This document shows positions 8,679 through 16,688 of a stretch of DNA of 64,000 bases, one piece after another. Numbering within the stretch: position 1 is the first letter of the stretch; the number at the start of each line of letters is the position of its first letter. A model generated the notes under the pieces. That model was not told the DNA's origin. It searched no databases and saw only the letters and a program-made list of their open reading frames with translations. Location of the stretch: positions 1-64,000 of the forward strand of contig WRBD01000011.1 in the NCBI GenBank assembly GCA_009779835.1. Direction: 5' to 3'. The position numbers and the translations under genes were made by a program. This stretch comes from Defluviitaleaceae bacterium. GTDB taxonomy: Bacteria > Bacillota > Clostridia > Lachnospirales > WQUN01.

Positions 8679-9086
8679 TTAAATACTGTCCGCTATTCTT
8701 AAATTTGTAATTTTATCGGCAATCATATCAAAATCCTTGTCATTGTGTAAAAGCAACAAATTGTATTTCACAGCGGTTAGGGTAATCAGTATATCAATTG
8801 TGCTTCTTGGCGTGATTCCCCTACGGCGCAAGTCGAAATACATACGGGCTGCTTCTTCGTAAGTTTTGGTGTTTTGCGGCAAACTGTACAGAGTTTGTGT
8901 TGAGAGATATGTTTTTAGCGTAAGAAATTCTTTCTCGCTTTTTGCCCCCTGCAATACTTCTTGAAATGTGTAAATTGAAATACCAAAAGGAACCTTCCTT
9001 TCTAAAATCGTATCGAGCAATACGGTTTTTTCGTTGACTATATCCTTGATATAGTCAATTAAAACAGAAGTGTCAACTAAAACCAT
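8679..9086 (-). CDS. vapC: VapC-type PIN-domain ribonuclease toxin
   Basis: The 135-residue PIN protein carries the acidic metal-binding residues: VDTSVLIDY (first Asp), FQEVLQGA (Glu), STIDILI (Asp) and HNDKDFD (last Asp). VapC toxins cleave specific RNAs, often initiator tRNA or 23S rRNA, when not held by VapB. The start codon abuts the stop of the upstream antitoxin gene, showing translational coupling. All active-site positions look intact. Confidence 0.85.
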   Translation of the reverse strand: MVLVDTSVLIDYIKDIVNEKTVLLDTILERKVPFGISIYTFQEVLQGAKSEKEFLTLKTYLSTQTLYSLPQNTKTYEEAARMYFDLRRRGITPRSTIDILITLTAVKYNLLLLHNDKDFDMIADKITNLRIADSI

Positions 9087-9286
9087 TATATGCCTTCCCG
9101 CAGGGCTTTGTAATCATACCCTTCTATAAAATTGATTTTACCTTTAAGTTCGGACAAGTCCATTCGCGAATGATTTTGTACAAGCTCACGCAAAGCCAAG
9201 TCAACAACCTCTTTTTTTGTTTTTATCCCCGTAATTTTCAAAGCTTCTTGCATTATGTCATTGTCAATTAATATGTTAGTGCGCAT
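9086..9286 (-). CDS. vapB: VapB-type antitoxin
   Basis: A 66-residue protein starting MRTNILIDNDIMQEALKITG, the ribbon-helix-helix start of the VapB family whose members pair with PIN toxins. The C-terminal half (ELKGKINFIEGYDYKALREG) is the toxin-wrapping part. The ATG after AAGGAGGTGTATT is used; a longer frame upstream has no binding site. It is expected to neutralise VapC and repress its own promoter. Confidence 0.85.
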   Translation of the reverse strand: MRTNILIDNDIMQEALKITGIKTKKEVVDLALRELVQNHSRMDLSELKGKINFIEGYDYKALREGI

Positions 9287-9334
9287 AATACACCTCCTTG
9301 TGTGTATTGTATCGCGCATAGATTTAAAAAGCAA
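9287..9334 (-). promoter_or_regulatory. vapBC promoter with overlapping palindromic operator
   Basis: Minus strand: TTGCTT (9329-9334), 17 bases, TACAAT (9306-9311). A palindrome AATACAC-N8-GTGTATT (9287-9308) covers the transcription start and the ribosome binding site, where VapBC complexes usually bind. The -35 box lies within the topA terminator. Confidence 0.55.
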
Positions 9335-9348
9335 CCGAAAAGGTTGCT
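9328..9348 (-). terminator. Rho-independent terminator after topA
   Basis: AAAAGCAACC and GGTTGCTTTT pair around a four-base loop just past the topA stop. T runs follow on both strands. Confidence 0.65.
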
Positions 9349-9358
9349 TTTAATGTAT

Positions 9359-11449
9359 TTATTCGCTTTCTATTTCCGGTGCTTCGATGGCATACGCGCA
9401 CGACGAACACGCAATTACGCGTTTTTTGCGTCCTTTTTCAACTAGATATTCTTTGCACTCAGGGCACTTTTCGCCTGTGGGCAGGTTCCATGAAATAAAA
9501 TCACAGTCGGGGTATTTGTCGCAACCGAAATATTTGCGGCCTTTTTTTGATTTTTTAATTACAACTTTACCGCCGTCGCAGTTCGGACAATCAGCTCCCG
9601 CTTCTTCAAAAAGCGGCTTGGCGTTACGACACTCGGGAAAACCCGGGCAAGCCAAAAATTTCCCGAAACGCCCGAATTTAATTACCATATTACGCTCACA
9701 ATGTTCGCAAATAATATCGGTTACTTCGTCTTTAACTTCAATGTCTCCGATTTTTTCTTCGGCTTCGGCTATTTTTTCCGCAAGCGGCGGGTAAAAATCA
9801 CGAACAATGTGCTTCCATTCCATTTCGCCAAGTTCTACGCGGTCAAGGTCGCCTTCCATCCGTGCTGTAAAATCCGCACAAACAATGTCTGTAAAATGCT
9901 CGTTCATAATTTCGTTTATGATGTCGCCAAGTTCCGTCGGATAAAGAACACGGCTTTCTTTTGTGATATATCCGCGGTTCATTAAAGTTGTGATTGTCTG
10001 CGCGAATGTTCCCGGACGACCAATACCAAGCTCTTCCATTGTACGAACCATCGTACCCTCGGAAAAACGCGGCGGCGGCTGTGTGAAATGCTGTGCGGGA
10101 ACATATTCCTTCACGGTAAGCTTTTCTTTTTCGTAAAGCGGCGGAATGGAAACATCTTTTTCGGCATCCTCGTTTTTGCTGTAAACAGCCAAGTACCCGT
10201 CAAATTTTAAAACAGAACCGCTTGTTCGAAGAATAATTTCTTCTTTTTTGTGCGCGGCGGAAATTTTCACGGCAAGCGTATCGTAAACCGCCGCCGACAT
10301 TTGACTGCCGACAAACCGCTCCCAAATTAGTTTGTATAATTTATACTGCTCGCCGCTTAGGGATTTTTTTATTTCGTCGGGCTTGCGTGCCGCGCTTGTA
10401 GGGCGGATTGCTTCGTGCGCATCTTGTGTGCGCCCTTTTGTTTTGTACTGCGGGCGTTCTTCGGGCAGATAATTTTCACCGTAGTTTTCTTTTACATGCG
10501 AAACTGCGTCATCATAGGCTTCGTCGGAAATCCGCATAGAGTCCGTGCGGATATAGGAAACAAGACCCACTGTTCCTTCGCCCGCGATGTCTACCCCTTC
10601 ATATAACTGCTGCGCCACACGCATTGTCTTGGATGTCGCATAACCAAAAAGCTTGCTTGCTTCCTGCTGCAATGTACTTGTCGTGAACGGCGCGGGCGGT
10701 TTCTTGCGGCGCGTTCCTTGCTTAATTTCACTAATGGTAAAATCCGATTTTTTTAGCTTTGCTACAAGCGCATTTACATCCGCTTCGGTTTTTAATTCGT
10801 GTTTATCGTTGTCGCCGGCGTTGTAACGGGCGGTTAGTTTGCCGTTTTTCGCCGTCATAAGATTAAGCTCCAACGTCCAGTACTCTTCCGGAATAAATTG
10901 TTCGATTTCTTCTTCTCTGTCACAAACCAGCTTTAACACAACGGACTGCACACGCCCCGCACTTGTGCCTTTTTTGACTTTTTTCCAAAGCAACGGACTA
11001 ATGCGATAACCCACCATTCTGTCTAAAATTCGGCGGGCTTGCTGTGCGTCAACCAAATCCATGTCAATTGAACGCGCCTCTTTCAACGCTTTCTTCACGG
11101 CGGTTTTTGTAATTTCGTTAAACGTAATGCGCTCTGTGTTTTTTTCATCAAGCTTCAAAGCGTGCATTAAATGCCAGCTTATAGCTTCGCCCTCACGGTC
11201 GGGGTCAGTGGCAAGATACACTTTTTTTGCCGCTTTCGCCTGCTTGCGAAGCGCAGCTAAAATATCGCCTTTTCCCCTTATCGTGATATATTTCGGCTCA
11301 TAGTCGTTTTCTACATCAACGCCGAATTGACTCTTAGGCAAATCGCGCACATGACCGACACACGCTTCAATTTTATACGCGTTTCCTAAAATTTTACGAA
11401 TGGTTTTTGCCTTCGAGGGAGATTCCAAAATTACTAAATTTTTAGACAT
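9359..11449 (-). CDS. topA: DNA topoisomerase I
   Basis: The 696-residue type IA topoisomerase relaxes negative supercoils. It has an N-terminal Toprim domain (MSKNLVILESPSKAKTIRKI; DPDREGEAISWH), the catalytic core with the active-site Tyr in SYIRTDSMRIS (near residue 298), and three C-terminal four-Cys zinc modules (CEHCERN, CPNCDGG, CPECKEY; about 575-690). Length is normal for Firmicutes. It starts nine bases after dprA, in the common dprA-topA operon. Confidence 0.95.
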   Translation of the reverse strand: MSKNLVILESPSKAKTIRKILGNAYKIEACVGHVRDLPKSQFGVDVENDYEPKYITIRGKGDILAALRKQAKAAKKVYLATDPDREGEAISWHLMHALKLDEKNTERITFNEITKTAVKKALKEARSIDMDLVDAQQARRILDRMVGYRISPLLWKKVKKGTSAGRVQSVVLKLVCDREEEIEQFIPEEYWTLELNLMTAKNGKLTARYNAGDNDKHELKTEADVNALVAKLKKSDFTISEIKQGTRRKKPPAPFTTSTLQQEASKLFGYATSKTMRVAQQLYEGVDIAGEGTVGLVSYIRTDSMRISDEAYDDAVSHVKENYGENYLPEERPQYKTKGRTQDAHEAIRPTSAARKPDEIKKSLSGEQYKLYKLIWERFVGSQMSAAVYDTLAVKISAAHKKEEIILRTSGSVLKFDGYLAVYSKNEDAEKDVSIPPLYEKEKLTVKEYVPAQHFTQPPPRFSEGTMVRTMEELGIGRPGTFAQTITTLMNRGYITKESRVLYPTELGDIINEIMNEHFTDIVCADFTARMEGDLDRVELGEMEWKHIVRDFYPPLAEKIAEAEEKIGDIEVKDEVTDIICEHCERNMVIKFGRFGKFLACPGFPECRNAKPLFEEAGADCPNCDGGKVVIKKSKKGRKYFGCDKYPDCDFISWNLPTGEKCPECKEYLVEKGRKKRVIACSSCAYAIEAPEIESE

Positions 11450-11458
11450 AACATCACC

Positions 11459-12547
11459 TTAAGCTTTAATATATCGCGAGCCGTGAATTTTTTTCACCAG
11501 CCCTTTTATTTCTAATTGTGCACATAAAAACAATACGCGTCCGGGGTTTAGTCCGGTAATTTCCATTAGTGTATCTACGCTTACGGGTTCAAAATTCAAG
11601 CTATCATACACCTGTTTTTCGTCCGGTGCAAGCTGTTTTTTGGAAATTATTTCTTCTTGGTTTTTTTCTTCGGGAAAAATTCCTAAACTAAACAAAATAT
11701 CTTTATAATCGGAAACAGGTGTTGCGCCTTCGATTATAAGACGATTTGTTCCTTCACTTAAACGGCTGGATATATTTCCGGGAACCGAAAAAACTTCTCT
11801 GCCTTGATCGATTGCTTGGTCTACAGTGATTAAAGTTCCGCTTTTTTTGCCCGCTTCCGCAACGACTACACCATATGAAAGCCCGCTGATAATTCTGTTT
11901 CGCGCCGGGAAAAACGCGGGTGCAGGCCTTGTTTCGGGCGGATATTCCGAAATAACGCAGCCGTTTTCAATAATTTCTTTACGCAAATTTCTATTTTCAG
12001 ACGGATAACAAACATCTACGCCACAGCCAAGCACAGCGATTGTTTTTCCGCCGCCTTCGAGCGCGCCGCGATGCGCCATGGAATCAACGCCGCGCGCCAT
12101 TCCGCTTACAATAACAACTCCCGCTTCCGCAAGCGGCTTCGACAAAACCCGCGCCGCCATAAGCCCATACTCCGAACATTTTCTCGAACCGATTACCGCA
12201 ACCTTATGAGTATTATCCGAAGGCAACGTTCCAATACAAAAAATACCCACGGGAGGGTCTGGAATTTCCTTAAGCAGTGCAGGGAAACGCTCATGCTCGC
12301 GTGAAAAATACGCAATCCCGCTGTATTTCATTTTTTCAAGCAAAGATTCTATGTATTGCAAATTTTGATTCTGCGCGAAAATTCTTCCTGCGTGCGCCGA
12401 AAGAAACGCTCTTTCTTTTATTTCAGAAGTGTTCGTAAAAAAAACATCCCGCGCCGTGCCGAAAATTTCTAAAATATTATTCAATTTCCGCGAGCCAACA
12501 AGCGCAACCATTGAAGATAGCCATAACATATAAATGTCGTTGTGCAT
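11459..12547 (-). CDS. dprA: DNA-processing protein A (RecA loader)
   Basis: The 362-residue protein has the DprA/Smf Rossmann fold: VAVIGSRKCSEYG, SGMARGVDSMAHRGAL, TIAVLGCGVDVCYP and FPARNRIISGLS. A C-terminal winged-helix (DML1-like) domain covers about residues 290-362. DprA binds incoming single-stranded DNA and loads RecA during transformation. The start is the ATG after AAGGGGAAGATTTA; an upstream in-frame codon lacks a site. It is the first gene of dprA-topA. Confidence 0.9.
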   Translation of the reverse strand: MHNDIYMLWLSSMVALVGSRKLNNILEIFGTARDVFFTNTSEIKERAFLSAHAGRIFAQNQNLQYIESLLEKMKYSGIAYFSREHERFPALLKEIPDPPVGIFCIGTLPSDNTHKVAVIGSRKCSEYGLMAARVLSKPLAEAGVVIVSGMARGVDSMAHRGALEGGGKTIAVLGCGVDVCYPSENRNLRKEIIENGCVISEYPPETRPAPAFFPARNRIISGLSYGVVVAEAGKKSGTLITVDQAIDQGREVFSVPGNISSRLSEGTNRLIIEGATPVSDYKDILFSLGIFPEEKNQEEIISKKQLAPDEKQVYDSLNFEPVSVDTLMEITGLNPGRVLFLCAQLEIKGLVKKIHGSRYIKA

Positions 12548-12604
12548 TAAATCTTCCCCTTTATGTAATCTTACCATAAATTTGTAGACGCACACAAATG
12601 TTAA

Positions 12605-12613
12605 TGCTATACT
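12605..12613 (+). promoter_or_regulatory. Extended -10 promoter of degV
   Basis: TGCTATACT is an extended -10 element 24 bases before the degV ATG, in the divergent gap with dprA. No convincing -35 box is visible. Confidence 0.4.
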
Positions 12614-12637
12614 TCGCGAAATGAGAGGAGTAAAAAA

Positions 12638-13477
12638 ATGTTTAATTTAATTGTAGACAGCGGATGCGATGTAAGCAAAGAAATAATCGACGGTGAAACT
12701 TGTAAACTTACGCACGTTCCGTTAAATTTACAAGTTGGGGACAAGGTTTATGTTGACGACGAAAACATAGACTTAGATGAATATTTGGAGCATATGCACG
12801 CAACTTCGACTGCGGTAAAAACATCCGCGCCATCACCGAGTCTTTTTCTTGAGCAGTTTAAAGCGGCGGGCGACAATGTTTTCGTTGTAACACTTTCAAG
12901 CAAACTCAGCGCAACTTATCAGAGCGCGGTTTCCGCAAAAGATATGTACATCGAAGAATACGGAAAAAAATTCATTCATATATTCGACAGCCTGACCGCA
13001 GCCATAGGTGAAGGTGCTGTTGCAATGAAAGTAGCCGAGCTGTGCAAAAAAAACCTAAGCCCTACCGAAATAGTAGAGCAGGTTAACCAATACATTAAAG
13101 ATATGAATACTTATTTTATTTTAGACAGGTTCGATAATCTTGTAAAAACAGGCCGCATAAGCCCCTATATTGCAAAAGTTGCATCATTTCTAAACGTTAA
13201 ACCCATCTGCTGGGAACAAGAAGGCGAAATAAAAATGCTTGACAAAGCCCGCGGCTACACAAAAGCTGCAAGCAAGCTTATACAAATAATAAAAGATAAC
13301 ACTCCCGACATAGAAAGCCGTGTAATAGCCATAACCCACGTAAAAGCCTATGAAAAAGCCATAGCCCTTAAAGAAGACCTATCTGCCGCTCTTCGCGCAA
13401 AAGACATCATAATCATGGAGTGCCGCGGTATTACAACAACTTATGCCAATAAAGGCGGGGTGGTTGTGGCACTTTAA
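12638..13477 (+). CDS. degV: DegV-family fatty-acid-binding protein
   Basis: The 279-residue DegV fold protein has the family start (LIVDSGCDVSKEI) and the ligand-binding Ser/Thr motifs (TSAPSPSLF, LSSKLSATYQSA, DSLTAAIGEG). DegV/FakB proteins hold a fatty acid and can present it to the FakA kinase for phospholipid synthesis. No fakA lies nearby. RBS: GAGAGGAG. Its stop overlaps the end of the convergent pyrI by four bases. Confidence 0.85.
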   Translation: MFNLIVDSGCDVSKEIIDGETCKLTHVPLNLQVGDKVYVDDENIDLDEYLEHMHATSTAVKTSAPSPSLFLEQFKAAGDNVFVVTLSSKLSATYQSAVSAKDMYIEEYGKKFIHIFDSLTAAIGEGAVAMKVAELCKKNLSPTEIVEQVNQYIKDMNTYFILDRFDNLVKTGRISPYIAKVASFLNVKPICWEQEGEIKMLDKARGYTKAASKLIQIIKDNTPDIESRVIAITHVKAYEKAIALKEDLSAALRAKDIIIMECRGITTTYANKGGVVVAL

Positions 13478-13896
13478 GGCTTGTGAATCCTCTCGAAGTT
13501 ATCACAATATTCGCACCGGTATTTGCCGGAGCTGTCTGCCAGCCGGAAAATATTCGGTACGGCTTCAATTGACGTTATACATCGCGGATTTTTGCACATT
13601 ATTACATTTGTAACTTTCTCCGGCAAAGAAAGTTTTGTTTTATTTATTATTTTTTCGTTTTTTATGTGAATTACGGTGGCGTTGTGGTCGATTAAACCAA
13701 GGACGTTTATATCAACGCTTTCCAAGTTTTCCAGTTTGATAATATCTTTTTTGCCGTGTTTTTTGCTTGTTACGTTCATGATTAACGCGACGGAACCGAG
13801 TTCGGTGTCTATATTCAAATAATCCAAAACTTTCAGTCCCGAGCCTGCGCGTAAGTGGTCAATAACTATTCCGTTTGTGATGCTGTTGATTTCCAT
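13474..13896 (-). CDS. pyrI: Aspartate carbamoyltransferase regulatory subunit
   Basis: The 140-residue PyrI has an N-terminal allosteric nucleotide domain (GLKVLDYL, GSVALIMNVTSKKHGKKDIIKLE). The C-terminal zinc domain carries four Cys in the CKNPRC...CEYC arrangement that contacts PyrB. It binds ATP, CTP or UTP to tune carbamoylaspartate formation, the first committed step of UMP synthesis. It follows pyrB after one base, so the genes are co-transcribed. Confidence 0.93.
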   Translation of the reverse strand: MEINSITNGIVIDHLRAGSGLKVLDYLNIDTELGSVALIMNVTSKKHGKKDIIKLENLESVDINVLGLIDHNATVIHIKNEKIINKTKLSLPEKVTNVIMCKNPRCITSIEAVPNIFRLADSSGKYRCEYCDNFERIHKP

Positions 13897-13897
13897 T

Positions 13898-14812
13898 TTA
13901 TATCTCCTTTCCTAAAAGTGCCATAAGAAGTGCCATTCGCACATACATACCGTTTTTTGTTTGCCGGAAATAAAATGCGCGCGGGTCGTTGTCCACATCG
14001 GTTGAGATTTCGTTTACACGCGGAAGCGGGTGAAGAACCATCAAATCGGGCTTGGCTTTTTTCATTTTCGAGGCATTGAGAATGTAGCTGTCTTTCAGAC
14101 GGATATAGTCCTCCTCGTTGAAAAAACGTTCACGCTGAACGCGGGTCATATACAATACATCAAGCTTAGGCAGTGCATCTCTTAAATCGCGCACTTCTTC
14201 AAATTCGTTTATTTCATCAAGAACATATTCGGGAACACGCAGCTCGTCGGGCGAAATTAAAACAAATTTTACACCGCTGTACCGCGCAAACGCACACATC
14301 AACGAATGCACCGTCCGCCCGAATTTTAAATCGCCGCAAAGCCCGATTGTTATTCCAGCGAAATCTTTTTTTTCTAGACGAATTGTGAGAAGGTCGGTGA
14401 GCGTTTGTGTCGGATGAAAATGTCCGCCGTCGCCCGCGTTTATTATCGGAATACCCGCCCGGCGCGCTGCAACAAACGCCGCTCCCTCTTTCGGGTGACG
14501 CATTACGGCTATATCCGCATAGCTTGCGATTGTTTGAATTGTGTCGGCTATGCTTTCGCCCTTTGAAACGGAACTTGAACCCGGCTCCGAAAATCCGATA
14601 ACTTGTCCGCCAAGCCGCAGCATTGCCGCTTCAAATGAAAGCCGGGTTCTTGTGCTGGGTTCGTAAAACAATGTCGCAAGCATCATTCCCTTACAGACCT
14701 CGGAGTAATCTTGCGGCTTCGCAATAATTCTCTCCGCCAATCCGAACAATTCTTCCATTTCCTGCACCGTTAAATCCAACGGCGAGATTAGGTTTCTGCC
14801 TTTCAGATTCAT
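13898..14812 (-). CDS. pyrB: Aspartate carbamoyltransferase catalytic subunit
   Basis: The 304-residue enzyme condenses carbamoyl phosphate and aspartate. Hallmarks: the carbamoyl-phosphate loop [35 protein letters not shown], and [10 protein letters not shown] with the aspartate-binding Arg. Its ATG is preceded by GAGGAGGAATGT. A terminator hairpin ends about 15 bases upstream of that site. The TGA of a 40-codon leader frame overlaps the start codon (ATGA). This arrangement suggests attenuation control. Confidence 0.95.
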   Translation of the reverse strand: MNLKGRNLISPLDLTVQEMEELFGLAERIIAKPQDYSEVCKGMMLATLFYEPSTRTRLSFEAAMLRLGGQVIGFSEPGSSSVSKGESIADTIQTIASYADIAVMRHPKEGAAFVAARRAGIPIINAGDGGHFHPTQTLTDLLTIRLEKKDFAGITIGLCGDLKFGRTVHSLMCAFARYSGVKFVLISPDELRVPEYVLDEINEFEEVRDLRDALPKLDVLYMTRVQRERFFNEEDYIRLKDSYILNASKMKKAKPDLMVLHPLPRVNEISTDVDNDPRAFYFRQTKNGMYVRMALLMALLGKEI

Positions 14813-14931
14813 ACATTCCTCCTCAATAAAAAATCTCCTGCAAATGCAGGAGATTTAAAATAAATAACAAAAGTAAAGCGTTGCTGATGTATTCTGTAAT
14901 TATCACGTTTTTTTGAAATATCTTTTCGCAT
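14809..14931 (-). CDS. Putative PyrL-like leader peptide of pyrBI
   Basis: A 40-codon frame starts at an ATG eight bases after GGTGA. It translates a U-rich segment as FTFVIYF, runs through the terminator hairpin (SPAFAGDF) and stops at a TGA overlapping the pyrB ATG. Position and design match E. coli PyrL, where a ribosome closely following RNA polymerase blocks the attenuator when low UTP makes the polymerase pause in a U-rich tract. Homology to PyrL itself is not visible; the similarity is architectural. Confidence 0.55.
   Translation of the reverse strand: MRKDISKKRDNYRIHQQRFTFVIYFKSPAFAGDFLLRRNV
14831..14856 (-). terminator. Attenuator-type terminator in the pyrBI leader
   Basis: AAATCTCCTGCA and TGCAGGAGATTT form a perfect 12-bp stem with a TT loop, followed by TTTTATTG on the minus strand. 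It sits between the U-rich tract and the pyrB binding site, with no room for a promoter after it, so pyrB transcripts must cross it. Confidence 0.7.
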
Positions 14932-14965
14932 TTGACAAATCACCGCCGGATAATTTTGTTACATA

Positions 14966-14993
14966 AGCGTACCAATTTTAGAAAATTTGTCAA
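14966..14993 (-). promoter_or_regulatory. pyrBI promoter
   Basis: Minus strand: TTGACA (14988-14993), 16 bases, TACGCT (14966-14971). It lies just after the pilT stop and predicts a leader of about 147 nt. The spacer holds AATTTTAGAAAATT (plus-strand reading), one base short of the CodY box. Confidence 0.5.
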
Positions 14994-14996
14994 GTA

Positions 14997-16061
14997 TTAT
15001 ATCAGCTTAGTCTCAAGAATTGCTCTGTCGGCTGCGTACTCTAATGCGGTTTGGCGTGAAATTAATTTTTGGCGGTAATAATTCGCAATACAGTCGTCCA
15101 TCATCTGCATTCCGTATTTAGCACCGCCTTGAATTTGTGTATCAAGCTGAAAGCTTTTATTTATCCGAATAAGGTTTCTTACGCCGCTGGTTCCGACAAG
15201 AATCTCTAACGCGGCAATTCTTCCTTTTCCGCCTTCAAGGGGAAGCAACACCTGGCTGACTACACCTTCGAGAATCTGCGCAAGCTGAATCATTATTTGC
15301 GGTTGAATTTCCGGCGGGCAAGCGTCAACAATACGGTTGATTGTATGAGACGCGCCTTTTGTGTGAAGCGTTCCCAAAACAAGATGCCCCGTTTCGGCGG
15401 CGGTTATGGCAAGCTGAATAGATTCGTAATCGCGCATTTCCCCGACAAGAATTACGTCCGGGTCTTCGCGAAGCGCGCTACGCAACGCGGCATTAAAGCT
15501 CTTTACATCTCTGCCTATTTCTCTTTGATGGATTAACGCTTTTTTTGGGGTAAAGCGGTATTCGACCGGGTCTTCGATTGTGAGTATGTGGCAGGCGCGG
15601 GTGCTGTTGATATGGTCAATCATGGCGGCAAGCGTGGTGGTTTTTCCGCTACCCGTTGACCCTGTTATCAAAACCAAACCATTCTTTTTCAAAGCGAGTT
15701 CGCCAAGCACCGCGGGAAGCTTTAATTCCTTAAAGTTACGGATATTGCTTGAAATAAGTTGAGCGGCACACGCCAGTACTCCCATCTGACGGTATAAATT
15801 AAGACGCTGCCTTTCCTTGTCTTCAAGTTCCAGCGTAAAGTCCAAATCTTCGCCCGCGTTAAGCATTTCTTCCTGACGGGCATCAAGTAAAGATAAAAGC
15901 ATGCGATTGGTTATTACGGTGTCCGCAAATTCCGGCGGAGGCGGAGACAAAACCCCGTTGATACGTATCACCGGCGGTTTCCCCACAGTCATGTGTACGT
16001 TCGAAGCACCCAATTCCCTTGCGCGTATAAGCAAATCGGTCACAAAGTCCTTTGATTCCAT
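14997..16061 (-). CDS. pilT: PilT-family twitching motility ATPase
   Basis: The 354-residue protein has the PilT layout: a short N-terminal domain with FVTDLLIRARELGASNVHMT, Walker A GSTGSGKTTT (about 132-141), Walker B VGEMRD, the His box ETGHLVLGTLHT, and a C-terminal GVRNLIRINK segment. PilT powers type IV pilus retraction. No pilin, pilB, pilC or secretin genes are in the window, so the machine it serves is elsewhere or different. It follows the cobU-like gene after 17 bases and is probably co-transcribed with it. Confidence 0.88.
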   Translation of the reverse strand: MESKDFVTDLLIRARELGASNVHMTVGKPPVIRINGVLSPPPPEFADTVITNRMLLSLLDARQEEMLNAGEDLDFTLELEDKERQRLNLYRQMGVLACAAQLISSNIRNFKELKLPAVLGELALKKNGLVLITGSTGSGKTTTLAAMIDHINSTRACHILTIEDPVEYRFTPKKALIHQREIGRDVKSFNAALRSALREDPDVILVGEMRDYESIQLAITAAETGHLVLGTLHTKGASHTINRIVDACPPEIQPQIMIQLAQILEGVVSQVLLPLEGGKGRIAALEILVGTSGVRNLIRINKSFQLDTQIQGGAKYGMQMMDDCIANYYRQKLISRQTALEYAADRAILETKLI

Positions 16062-16078
16062 ACTTGCACCCCTTAATT

Positions 16079-16621
16079 CTATTTTATTTTTGAAGGAATT
16101 CCGCTGATTACAAGATACACTTCATGCGCTTGGTGTGCGATTCTTTGATTAATATTGCCAAGAATATTCCTGTAATTCTCTTGTGCCCTATCTCCGGGGA
16201 CATGACTCAAACCTATCTCAACCGAAAGAATAACCAAAGTGCCGTCGATTTCTTTAACTTCCCAAATAAGCTCGGTTATTTCATCGGAAACCTGCTTTTC
16301 TATTTCTTTTCTCAACTCAATGGTTATGTTTGCTAAATCGTCACATTTCTCCTTAATTGCGCGGTTGGTATATTCGCCCAAATTATCAAGAACCGCAAAT
16401 TTATGCCCCTTAACCAATTGATTAAGATTTTTTGCATCTGACTGAACAACCCAATTGACTCCGTTTTTTTTGCAATGAAAATCAATTCTGCCCTCAATGG
16501 TTTTTTTCAAACTGTCATATGCACACATATACATTACATTATCCATCGCGCCCAAATAATTAACAGCCCACCGCGCTTTTCCGCTTTGAGCTCCACCTGT
16601 AACATAAATAATTTTCGCCAT
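16079..16621 (-). CDS. CobU-like P-loop protein (adenosylcobinamide kinase family)
   Basis: The 180-residue protein aligns along its length with CobU/CobP, which phosphorylates adenosylcobinamide and transfers GMP. It has a P-loop GGAQSGKA, RIDFHCKKNGVNWVV in place of the guanylylation-site region (RIxxHxxxRPxxW), and a well conserved end (SHVPGDRAQENYRNILGNIN; VYLVISGIP). The P-loop ends in Ala instead of Ser/Thr and the RP of the His motif is lost, so enzyme activity is doubtful. No other cobalamin genes are nearby. Its own promoter and an AAGGG site precede it. Confidence 0.65.
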   Translation of the reverse strand: MAKIIYVTGGAQSGKARWAVNYLGAMDNVMYMCAYDSLKKTIEGRIDFHCKKNGVNWVVQSDAKNLNQLVKGHKFAVLDNLGEYTNRAIKEKCDDLANITIELRKEIEKQVSDEITELIWEVKEIDGTLVILSVEIGLSHVPGDRAQENYRNILGNINQRIAHQAHEVYLVISGIPSKIK

Positions 16622-16659
16622 ATTATCAACCCTTCATGGTTAATGTAATAGTTTTTTTT

Positions 16660-16688
16660 ATTATAGTCTAACTTCAAAAAAAAACCAA
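16660..16688 (-). promoter_or_regulatory. Promoter of the cobU-like/pilT unit
   Basis: Minus strand: TTGGTT, 17 bases, TATAAT, within the last codons and just past the end of the GAP1-like gene. It would make the cobU-like gene and pilT separable from the GTPase operon. Confidence 0.45.
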
